Assembly: GCA_902462015.1 (NCBI GenBank)
Contig: CABPZV010000085.1
Span: 1-8,587, forward strand
DNA length: 8,587 nucleotides
Direction of reading: 5' to 3'
DNA from: an uncultured Eubacteriales bacterium
Lineage (GTDB): Bacteria > Bacillota > Clostridia > Oscillospirales > CAG-272
Shown here: in pieces, positions 1-5,838 of the stretch
How the letters are laid out: each line of letters opens with the position of its first letter
Numbering within the stretch: the stretch's first letter is position 1
Notes under the pieces: generated by a model
What the model saw: the letters and a program-made list of their open reading frames with translations, nothing else
Database searches by the model: none
What the model was told of the DNA's origin: nothing
Made by a program: the position numbers and the translations under genes

Positions 1-1
1 T

Positions 2-565
2 ATAATCTGCAGACATTTTGCGGATGCGGTGATGACAGCTGAATTTATTCCATAGAATGCGTCCGTAATAGATGTCGGAACGGGAGGTGGTTTTCCTTCG
101 CTTCCGCTTGCAATAGTACGTCCTGATCTTAAGATTACGGCAATAGACAGTACTGTAAAGAAAATCAGATATGCAGAAGGCGCTGCAGCGGCTGCCGGAG
201 TTGTAAATATAACGGCGGCAGCCGGCCGGGCGGAGGAGCTGTCTTCGGGTGAAATGAGGGAAAGCTTTGATGCAGCTGTATCGCGCGCCGTTGCGGCAAT
301 GCCAGTACTTTGTGAGCTTTGTATTCCGTTTGTCAAAACCGGCGGCAGCTTTATCGCTATGAAGGGGCCGTCCGGAGACAGTGAGCTGCAGTCCGCGCAG
401 GCAGCGATTGGAAAATTGGGAGGAGAGTTTGCGGAAAAAAGGGAATATATTTTACGTGCTCCGGATGAAGAAATAAAACACGCTTTATTTATTGTCCGTA
501 AGGCGTCTTCCACTCCTGTTAAGTATCCGCGCAATTTTTCACAAATAAACAAAAAAACTCTTTGA
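2..565 (+). pseudogene. rsmG: 16S rRNA (guanine527-N7)-methyltransferase RsmG (GidB), 5'-truncated by the window and interrupted by an in-frame TAG
   Basis: RsmG methylates N7 of G527 in 16S rRNA using S-adenosylmethionine. Reading from base 2, the frame gives an HFADAV segment (family HF-DS motif), then TAG at 53-55, then the SAM-binding motif VIDVGTGGGFPSLPLAI, an acidic AIDS strand end, GRAEEL, SRAVA, ELCIPFVKTGG and the C-terminal KYPRN motif, ending with TGA at 563-565. About 188 codons are visible of a usual ~235-240; the start lies upstream of the window. No ATG, GTG or TTG follows the stop until ATG 254, which is past the SAM-binding site, so re-initiation would not give an active enzyme. 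Conserved residues around the stop are intact, suggesting a very recent nonsense change or a base-call error (one substitution from a sense codon such as GAG or CAG). Its place just upstream of noc-parA-parB is typical of Bacillota. Identity is secure; pseudogene status depends on one base. Confidence 0.85.
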
Positions 566-596
566 CGTCAAAATAGCTTCAAATCCTGAAGTCTTA

Positions 597-612
597 CGAT
601 TCCCGGGGACAA
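597..612. promoter_or_regulatory. Candidate Noc-binding-site-like sequence (CCCGGG core)
   Basis: The 16 bases centred on CCCGGG (602-607) match 10 of 16 positions of the B. subtilis Noc box as I recall it (TATTTCCCGGGAAATA), with the core TTCCCGGG intact. This is the only CCCGGG I found in the window. It lies about 33 bp upstream of the predicted noc promoter, and the downstream gene encodes a ParB-family protein with Noc-type recognition residues, so occupancy or autoregulation is plausible. The outer positions match poorly and the site could be chance. Confidence 0.3.
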
Positions 613-644
613 AACAAAATATTATTTGCTCCCATATTTCATGC

Positions 645-671
645 TTGTTAACCACATGAAAGTGTTATACT
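645..671 (+). promoter_or_regulatory. Predicted sigma-A promoter for noc (extended -10)
   Basis: A -35-like TTGTTA at 645-650 is followed after 15 bp by TATACT at 666-671, preceded by TG at 663-664 to give the extended -10 motif TGTTATACT. The extended -10 compensates for the short spacer. Initiation would fall near 678, at the base of the first leader stem-loop, giving noc an untranslated leader of about 100 nt. Confidence 0.5.
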
Positions 672-676
672 TATAT

Positions 677-700
677 CCTCCGGGGGTGTTTCCCCGGAGG
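677..700 (+). promoter_or_regulatory. Perfect 9-bp GC-rich stem-loop in the noc leader
   Basis: CCTCCGGGG (677-685) pairs perfectly with CCCCGGAGG (692-700) around a six-base loop. No T-run follows (next bases AATTATTG), so it is not a standard intrinsic terminator. It begins at the predicted transcription start and could protect the 5' end of the message. Alternatively it could end upstream rsmG transcripts inefficiently. Confidence 0.5.
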
Positions 701-705
701 AATTA

Positions 706-737
706 TTGCTCGGCCGGATCAGATTCCGGCAGAGCAA
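706..737 (+). promoter_or_regulatory. Second stem-loop in the noc leader
   Basis: TTGCTC (706-711) pairs with GAGCAA (732-737) and, after a single G-A mismatch, GCCGGA (713-718) pairs with TCCGGC (725-730) around a six-base loop: 12 pairs in all. It lies five bases after the first stem-loop and 28 bp before the noc Shine-Dalgarno. No T-run follows, so an mRNA leader structure is more likely than a terminator. Confidence 0.45.
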
Positions 738-780
738 ACTATATAAGTATCGGAAAGTGAAAATGGGGGAGAGATAAAAA

Positions 781-1731
781 ATGAGTAACATTGCACCTGC
801 GGCGGAGCTTTGCGGCAGCGCTGCATTAAAAAAACTTTTATCCGGAGCGGACGAGAGAAAAAATGAAGCAGTATGCAAAACGGTATCGGTCAGTGATTCT
901 TCAGACAGCGGAAAGATATTCCGTATATCTGCCGAGCGGATAATACCTAATCATGCGCAGCCACGGAAGCTGTTTGATGAAGATGCGATTCTGCGTCTTG
1001 CGGACAGTATCCGCCGATATGGACTTTTGCAGCCTCTTTCGGTCAGGAGGCTGGGCTTCCGCGACGGTGAGCGCGGAAGCTATGAAATAGTTGCAGGGGA
1101 ACGGAGATTTCGTGCCGCTACGCTTATAGGCATGGAGTACATCCCGTGTATAATAATTTCAGCGGATGACCGTACGGCGGCGGAGCTTGCGCTGATAGAA
1201 AATATTCAGCGCGAGGGGTTGTCAATGTTTGAACAGGCCGGCGCTATAGCGGCATTAATTGATATTTACAATCTTACTCAGGAGCAGATAGCTTCTCATC
1301 TTTCGGCAAGTCAGTCATATGTAGCAAATAAGCTACGGCTTTTGAAGCTGTCCGAACAGGAGCGTGAACTGATAACCGAGGGCAGGCTGACGGAGAGACA
1401 TGCACGCGCATGCCTGAAAATCAAGGACGAAAATATGCGTATTTCCGTTATTGAGCATGTAATTGCTCATGGACTGAATGTTTCTGCGACCGAAGAATAT
1501 ATCGACCGGAAGCTGTGTATGCTGTCGGAGAAGCGTGTGTCGCAGAATTCCCGGCGGCGCAAGCTTATTTTAAAGGATATGAGACTTTTTTACAATTCTA
1601 TTGATAAAGCGATTGATATAGTTAAGCAGAGCGGAGCAAAGGTGAGCTCGGAGCGGCATATTGCTGATGAGTACGGAAGCGTCGAGCTTGTAATAAAAAT
1701 ATCGCCTCCGGATGACAGATGTGAACTGTAA
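781..1731 (+). CDS. noc: Nucleoid occlusion protein Noc (ParB/Spo0J paralog)
   Basis: ParB-family CTP-dependent DNA clamp of 316 aa. Visible motifs: QPRKLF (60-65), the CTP-binding GERRFRA (106-112), ENIQR (140-144), a helix-turn-helix over about 166-190, and TERHARA (204-210). Four residues reported to separate Noc from ParB specificity are Q178, K184, K189 and R206, with exactly the family spacing and the Noc states (Q, K, K, R). The LG-[RK]-GL ParA-contact motif is absent from the N-terminus, fitting a protein that does not partner ParA. Residues 1-45 are variable; AALKKLL (14-20) could be a weak amphipathic membrane helix like that of B. subtilis Noc, but this is uncertain. The ATG follows a GGGGAG Shine-Dalgarno (766-771) by nine bases. 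Noc binds chromosomal boxes and blocks septum assembly over the nucleoid. It has its own promoter and leader; parA starts 261 bp downstream from another promoter. Confidence 0.85.
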   Translation: MSNIAPAAELCGSAALKKLLSGADERKNEAVCKTVSVSDSSDSGKIFRISAERIIPNHAQPRKLFDEDAILRLADSIRRYGLLQPLSVRRLGFRDGERGSYEIVAGERRFRAATLIGMEYIPCIIISADDRTAAELALIENIQREGLSMFEQAGAIAALIDIYNLTQEQIASHLSASQSYVANKLRLLKLSEQERELITEGRLTERHARACLKIKDENMRISVIEHVIAHGLNVSATEEYIDRKLCMLSEKRVSQNSRRRKLILKDMRLFYNSIDKAIDIVKQSGAKVSSERHIADEYGSVELVIKISPPDDRCEL

Positions 1732-1836
1732 ATATTGTTTATTTTGAAATTTGGCGCGGATGATTAGTATAACTTGGCGTCTCTCCTGTATTCTGCCGCA
1801 GATTCTGATTTTCGGAATATATTTATAGGTTAATTG

Positions 1837-1865
1837 TTGACAACTAATATTAAAATTGTTATAAT
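1837..1865 (+). promoter_or_regulatory. Perfect-consensus sigma-A promoter for parA
   Basis: TTGACA (1837-1842), a 17-bp spacer and TATAAT (1860-1865) match both hexamers perfectly, with an added extended -10 TG at 1857-1858. Transcription would start near 1872, leaving a leader of about 120 nt before parA. A short inverted repeat GTTG-A-CAAC (1836-1844) overlaps the -35 box and could be an operator half, but this is weak. The rest of the 261-bp noc-parA gap shows only a 5-bp hairpin, TGTCC/GGACA (1906-1920), and no clear terminator. Confidence 0.85.
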
Positions 1866-1992
1866 AAAAAAGAGTGTCTGTGTTTGCTTTTAAAATATCT
1901 TTATGTGTCCTTTACGGACATGCCGTTTTGCGTACATACTGAATGCAGACGGAAAGTTATCTCGGTATTACAAATAGAAAGAGGAATTGATT

Positions 1993-2754
1993 TTGGCAAA
2001 AATAATCGCCCTTGCTAACCAAAAAGGCGGCGTAGGCAAGACTACCTCCGCGGTCAATCTTTCAGCTTCGATTGGTTCACTTGGGAAAAAAGTATTGCTT
2101 GTTGACTCAGATCCGCAGGGTAATGCATCCAGCGGAGTCGGCATTAATAAAAAAAATATGAAGCTTTCTACATATGATGTTCTTATAAACCGTGCCGGGG
2201 CTGACAGTGTTATTACGCCTACAGTATATGAAAATCTTTCGATAATGCCGGCCAATATCTCTCTTGCCGGAGCTGAGTTTGAACTTGTAACGGCTGAGGA
2301 TAGGGCATTCCGTCTGAAGTCAGGACTTTCTCCTATCGGAGATATGTTTGACTATATTCTGATAGACTGTCCGCCGTCACTTGGGATTCTTACGATGAAT
2401 GCTCTTGCAGCAAGTGACGGAGTAGTAATTCCGATGCAGTGTGAGTATTATGCTCTTGAGGGACTGACACAGCTTATGGTTACGATAAAGCAGGTTAAAA
2501 GACTGTATAACCGCGGGCTCGATATTACAGGAATTCTCGTGACAATGTATAATGGCAGGCTTAATCTCTCTCTGCAGGTAATGGACGAGCTTAAAAAGTA
2601 TTATGCAGGCAAGCTTTTTTCTACAACGATTATGCGCAATGTCCGTCTTTCTGAGGCGCCGGGATTCGGAATGCCGGTAATGTATTTTGACAAATATTCA
2701 AAAGGCTGTCAGGCATATCTGGATGTTGCAGAAGAATTGATAACAAGGATTTAA
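1993..2754 (+). CDS. parA: Chromosome-partitioning ATPase ParA (Soj)
   Basis: Deviant-Walker ParA ATPase that moves the ParB-bound origin; in B. subtilis, Soj also acts on DnaA. From TTG 1993 the protein is 253 aa, the length of B. subtilis Soj. Motifs: KGGVGKTT at 11-18 (signature Lys11, P-loop Lys16), VDSDPQGN with Asp38 and Asp40 (Walker A'), IDCPPSLG from 124 (Walker B), QCEYYALEGL, and RNVRLSEAP near the C-terminus, a DNA-binding region in Soj. There is no extra N-terminal HTH, so this is the chromosomal rather than the plasmid P1-like type. TTG 1993 is preferred over in-frame TTG 1987 because GAGGA (1981-1985) is seven bases from the former and one base from the latter, and MAKIIALANQKGG is the usual family start. 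The rare start codon may hold down expression from a very strong promoter. parB follows after 111 bp. Confidence 0.95.
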   Translation: MAKIIALANQKGGVGKTTSAVNLSASIGSLGKKVLLVDSDPQGNASSGVGINKKNMKLSTYDVLINRAGADSVITPTVYENLSIMPANISLAGAEFELVTAEDRAFRLKSGLSPIGDMFDYILIDCPPSLGILTMNALAASDGVVIPMQCEYYALEGLTQLMVTIKQVKRLYNRGLDITGILVTMYNGRLNLSLQVMDELKKYYAGKLFSTTIMRNVRLSEAPGFGMPVMYFDKYSKGCQAYLDVAEELITRI

Positions 2755-2830
2755 GTTAAAAGCAGGAGTTTATGACGTTTTAAGATATATTAATCAAGGA
2801 CTGGAGGATGCGGGAATTTTTATATTTTTT

Positions 2831-2848
2831 CATATACCGAGGTATATG
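2831..2848. promoter_or_regulatory. Perfect palindrome abutting the parB Shine-Dalgarno
   Basis: CATATACC (2831-2838) and GGTATATG (2841-2848) form a perfect 8-bp inverted repeat separated by GA. The next bases are the AGGTGG ribosome-binding site of parB (2849-2854). As RNA it can fold as a 7-bp stem with a CGAG tetraloop right against the ribosome site; as DNA it is an operator-like palindrome. It is not parS-like. The symmetry is seen directly; the function is inferred. Confidence 0.45.
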
Positions 2849-2865
2849 AGGTGGAAAGATGTAAA

Positions 2866-3816
2866 ATGGCGCTGACAACAATGGCAAAAAACAGGAATTC
2901 AGGTCTTGGACGCGGACTTGACGCAATATTTCTTGACAACGCCGGTGAAGAACCGAAAAGCGGAGTCACAATGCTTAGAGTATCGGAAATAGAACCGCGT
3001 CCTGATCAACCGAGAAAAAATTTTGAGCCCGAGGCGATTGCGGCACTTGCCGATTCAATTGCGGAGAACGGAGTTCTTCAGCCGCTTCTTGTCCGTTCCG
3101 GAGAGGATGGCTTTTATCAGATAATTGCCGGTGAAAGACGCTGGAGAGCTTCTAAAATGGCAGGACTTACCGAAGTTCCAGTTATTATAACCGAAGCAGA
3201 TGATAAAAAGGCTTTTGAACTTGCGCTGATAGAAAATATTCAGCGTGAAAATCTAAATGCAATTGAAGAGGCGGCTGCGATCAGAGATCTCATGACCGAA
3301 TACGGTCTCACACATGAGGAAGTATCCGTCAGAATCTCAAGAAGCAGAAGTGCGGTTTCAAATGCGATAAGACTGCTCGATCTTCCGGATTCTGTTATGA
3401 AAATGGTGGCAGACGGACAGCTGAGCTCCGGACATGCACGCGCTCTTTTGGGATTAAAGAACAGAGATGATATTGTACGTGCAGCTGAGACGGTTATAGA
3501 GCGCGAAATGTCTGTACGTTCAACCGAGGAATATGTCCGCAGTATGAACAGAGCCGCTGAATGTGACGCTGAAAACAGCGGAAAAACCGAGACGGATAAT
3601 TCTGTACTTCCGCAGGTCAGGTATATGAAGTATCTTGAAAATAAAATTTGCGAGTCATTTGGGCATGGTGTTAAAATTATAAATACACCCAAAAGGAAAA
3701 AAATTGAGATTGAATACACTGACAATGACGATTTTGAGAAAATAATTAAAAAAATGTGCGGAGAATATTTTTTTGATGAAATTGAGAAAGTACCGGAGCA
3801 ATCGGGAAATGTTTGA
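2866..3816 (+). CDS. parB: Chromosome-partitioning protein ParB (Spo0J)
   Basis: ParB CTPase clamp that loads at parS, spreads, and stimulates ParA. From ATG 2866 it is 316 aa: the ParA-contact motif GLGRGLDAIF (13-22), QPRKNF (48-53), GERRWRA (89-95), ENIQR (113-117), the HTH about 136-164, GHARALL (179-185), and a C-terminal dimerisation domain with a VKI-x-KRKKIEIEY strand pattern ending near 300. At the positions separating ParB from Noc it has R151, A157, D162 and G179; R and G are the ParB states, and the other two are not the Noc lysines. Starts GTG 2851 and ATG 2881 are possible; 2866 is preferred because AGGTGG lies 11 bases upstream and no Shine-Dalgarno precedes 2881. The gene follows parA without a visible terminator, and serS begins 35 bp after it, so the three are probably co-transcribed. 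Residues 227-240 form a polar linker. Confidence 0.95.
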   Translation: MALTTMAKNRNSGLGRGLDAIFLDNAGEEPKSGVTMLRVSEIEPRPDQPRKNFEPEAIAALADSIAENGVLQPLLVRSGEDGFYQIIAGERRWRASKMAGLTEVPVIITEADDKKAFELALIENIQRENLNAIEEAAAIRDLMTEYGLTHEEVSVRISRSRSAVSNAIRLLDLPDSVMKMVADGQLSSGHARALLGLKNRDDIVRAAETVIEREMSVRSTEEYVRSMNRAAECDAENSGKTETDNSVLPQVRYMKYLENKICESFGHGVKIINTPKRKKIEIEYTDNDDFEKIIKKMCGEYFFDEIEKVPEQSGNV

Positions 3817-3851
3817 TAATTCCGCAGACTAAGAAAGGAATGTGCAGAAAA

Positions 3852-5123
3852 ATGCTCGACATTAAATTACTTAAGGAAAAACCGGAATATGTAAAGCAGC
3901 GATTGCTTACCCGCAATTCGGATTACAGCGCAGAAATCGACCGTATTCTTGAAGCGGATGTTCAGCGTCGTTCTCTTATAACGGACACGGAACAGCTTCG
4001 CGCCAAACAGAATTCCGCTTCAAAAGAAATTCCTAAGCTGAAAAAGGAAGGAAAGGATACTTCAGAAATTTTTGAAGAGATGAGAAAGCTTTCTGATAAA
4101 GTTAAGGCTGATAGCGATAAAATTGATGATCTTGATTCGGAGATTGAGTCGCTTCTCCTTTCGATTCCGAATCTTCCTGACGAGAGTGTGCCGGTCGGAC
4201 CTGACGACAGTGCTAACGAGGAGATCAGACGGTGGGGCGAAACACGAAGCTTTGATTTTGAGCCGCAGCCGCACTGGGATATTGGTGCGAAGCTTGGAAT
4301 TTTAGATCCGGAATCTGCTACTAAGGTAACCGGTACAAGATTCCACTTTTACCGCGGCTTTGGCTCGAAACTTGAAAGAGCTGTTGTCAACTACTATCTC
4401 GATACTCATTCCGAGAACGGATATACGGAGATATTTCCGCCGTTTATGGTCAACCGTGATTCTATGCGCGGTACAGGCCAGCTTCCGAAATTTGAAGAGG
4501 ATGCGTTTAAGGTTGCAGGAACCGATTACTTTTTGATTCCTACTGCAGAAGTACCGGTGACAAATATGCATAAAAATACAATTCTGAATTTTGAGGATCT
4601 TCCTATAAAATATTGTGCATATTCCGCTTGTTTTCGGGCTGAAGCCGGGAGCGCCGGAAGAGATACCAGGGGGCTGATACGTCAGCATCAGTTTAATAAG
4701 GTGGAACTTGTAAAATTTGCAGATCCGGACAAATCCTGGGAGGAGCTGGATGCCCTTGTAGAAGATGCACAGCGTGTTCTTCAGGGTCTTGGACTTGCTC
4801 ACAGGGTCGTATGTCTGTCAACTGGAGACATGGGATTTTCTTCTGCTAAAACATATGATATTGAAGTCTGGATGCCGTCATATAACCGTTATGTTGAGAT
4901 TAGTTCGTGTTCGAATTTTGTGGATTATCAGGCAAGACGGGCTAATATTAAATTTAAGCGCAGCTCCGGTGAAAAGGCGCAGTATGTTCATACCTTAAAC
5001 GGATCGGGAGTCGCGGTCGGGAGAACCGTGGCTGCAATTTTAGAAAATTATCAGAATTCAGATGGTACAGTAACGGTTCCGGAGGCGCTGCGTAAATACA
5101 CGGGTTTTGATATAATAAAGTAG
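3852..5123 (+). CDS. serS: Serine--tRNA ligase (class II seryl-tRNA synthetase)
   Basis: Activates serine with ATP and charges tRNA-Ser (and tRNA-Sec where present) in the cytoplasm. From ATG 3852 it is 423 aa, the usual bacterial length. It begins with the typical MLDIKLLKEKPEYV and a charged N-terminal helical hairpin (about 27-108) that grips the tRNA long variable arm. The catalytic core has a motif 1 helix (LERAVVNYYLDTH, about 175-187), the serine-binding TAE (231-233), motif 2 FRAEAGSAGRDTRGLIRQHQF (from 261) and motif 3 GSGVAVGRTVAAILENYQ (384-401, with Arg391). Upstream in-frame TTG 3813 would overlap parB and extend past the family start; ATG 3840 directly abuts the AAAGGA Shine-Dalgarno (3834-3839), so 3852 is chosen despite a 12-base gap. 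There is no room for a T-box leader, so it probably reads through from parA-parB. It ends with TAG. Confidence 0.97.
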   Translation: MLDIKLLKEKPEYVKQRLLTRNSDYSAEIDRILEADVQRRSLITDTEQLRAKQNSASKEIPKLKKEGKDTSEIFEEMRKLSDKVKADSDKIDDLDSEIESLLLSIPNLPDESVPVGPDDSANEEIRRWGETRSFDFEPQPHWDIGAKLGILDPESATKVTGTRFHFYRGFGSKLERAVVNYYLDTHSENGYTEIFPPFMVNRDSMRGTGQLPKFEEDAFKVAGTDYFLIPTAEVPVTNMHKNTILNFEDLPIKYCAYSACFRAEAGSAGRDTRGLIRQHQFNKVELVKFADPDKSWEELDALVEDAQRVLQGLGLAHRVVCLSTGDMGFSSAKTYDIEVWMPSYNRYVEISSCSNFVDYQARRANIKFKRSSGEKAQYVHTLNGSGVAVGRTVAAILENYQNSDGTVTVPEALRKYTGFDIIK

Positions 5124-5198
5124 GCTTAATCTATGGCAGTGGGACGAATGCTCTTATAGTTTATGTGCACTCTAAGATGTCTCTAAAAGGAGTATCCG

Positions 5199-5723
5199 AT
5201 GAACGGAATTATACGTACGATGAACTCGCTGACGGATTCGGCGCTTGGAATGTTTATCGCTTCTCTTGCATTCGGTGTGTTTTTGGCGCTTCTCTTTACA
5301 TTTTTTCAGAAGGGCGTCATGGGCGCTTTTATCCGCAGACTAATCGGTGAAAAAGCTTTTTCTCCGGAAAGCGCAAAAACGCTTGATGAGCTTGGTATAA
5401 ATAAAAATGTATTTATATTATTAGCCTTGAAGCGAAAAGGAAGTTTGTTGAATTCTCTTACTGGGTCACGTGAAGAAGCTGTTTGTACGGCGGAAGAAGA
5501 TGATCATACTGAAAAGAAAAAGAGGCGTGTTAAACGGGATATAAGATCACTTCATTTCTATATTCCGGATAACAGACGTGAAAAGGCGGAGGCTCTTTTT
5601 TGCGATAAAAATCTAAATCCTTTATTGGCAGTGCTTTCTTTTCTGCTCTTGCTTGCTGCCATGCTTCTGCTTATTAAGCTTATTCCAAATGTAATTAACC
5701 TTGTTTCTGTAATGATTGGATAA
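5199..5723 (+). CDS. Unrecognised two-TM membrane protein with a charged cytoplasmic loop
   Basis: 174 aa of no function I can name. A first membrane helix spans about residues 16-37 and is followed by a basic stretch (QKG through FIRRLIG), which by the positive-inside rule places the middle of the protein in the cytoplasm. That loop (about 38-140) contains a predicted folded part, LDELGINKNVFILLALKRKG (62-81), a very charged section (91-114, acidic then KKKRRVKRD) and a YIPDNRREKAEALF segment (121-134). A second helix spans about 141-163, with a short hydrophobic tail. The ATG follows AAAAGGAG (5185-5192) by six bases, an excellent Shine-Dalgarno. It starts 75 bp after serS with no terminator between them, so it may be the last gene of the partition-serS transcript. 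The YIP-x-x-x-R pattern resembles conserved hypothetical proteins of clostridia from memory only; treat that as unverified. Confidence 0.8.
   Translation: MNGIIRTMNSLTDSALGMFIASLAFGVFLALLFTFFQKGVMGAFIRRLIGEKAFSPESAKTLDELGINKNVFILLALKRKGSLLNSLTGSREEAVCTAEEDDHTEKKKRRVKRDIRSLHFYIPDNRREKAEALFCDKNLNPLLAVLSFLLLLAAMLLLIKLIPNVINLVSVMIG
5462..5477. promoter_or_regulatory. Degenerate parS-like site (core TCACGTGA)
   Basis: TGGGTCACGTGAAGAA matches 12 of 16 positions of the consensus parS (TGTTTCACGTGAAACA), including the whole central 8-bp palindrome TCACGTGA. It lies inside the two-TM protein gene, 1.6 kb downstream of parB. parS sites are often intragenic and close to parAB. Four mismatches is more than most working parS sites carry, and an 8-bp core is expected by chance roughly once per several windows of this size, so this is only a candidate. 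Confidence 0.25.
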
Positions 5724-5838
5724 TAAAAAACGCCTGACAACGGGTCTTATTGTTCGGCAGAAAAGATTTGTCTGTCTGTAAGATAAGATTTCGGCAAGTA
5801 CCGGCAGTTAAAATCAAATAAAGGAATGGTGATTAATA

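Noticed and set aside
53..55. TAG as a recoded sense codon (for example pyrrolysine)
   Set aside because: serS ends with TAG at its normal family length, and no recoding gene or signal is visible.
254..565. A stand-alone 103-residue gene starting at ATG 254
   Set aside because: It is the C-terminal half of rsmG in the same frame; the SAM-binding motif lies upstream, and there is no ribosome site suited to a separate protein.
1987..1992. TTG 1987 as the parA start
   Set aside because: Only one base from the Shine-Dalgarno; TTG 1993 has correct spacing and gives the canonical 253-residue protein.
2851..2865. GTG 2851 as the parB start
   Set aside because: It lies inside the AGGTGG ribosome site; ATG 2866 is better placed.
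3240..3725. Long open frame on the minus strand across parB, and similar ones across serS and the glycosyltransferase
   Set aside because: They are antisense shadows of well-identified genes, with no ribosome sites or family resemblance.
3817..3851. T-box or other riboswitch ahead of serS
   Set aside because: Only 35 bp separate parB and serS, far too short for a T-box, and no such motif is seen.
5732..5758. Terminator after the two-TM protein gene
   Set aside because: The stem has a mismatch and a wobble, and no T-run follows (AGAAAAG), so it is not convincing.
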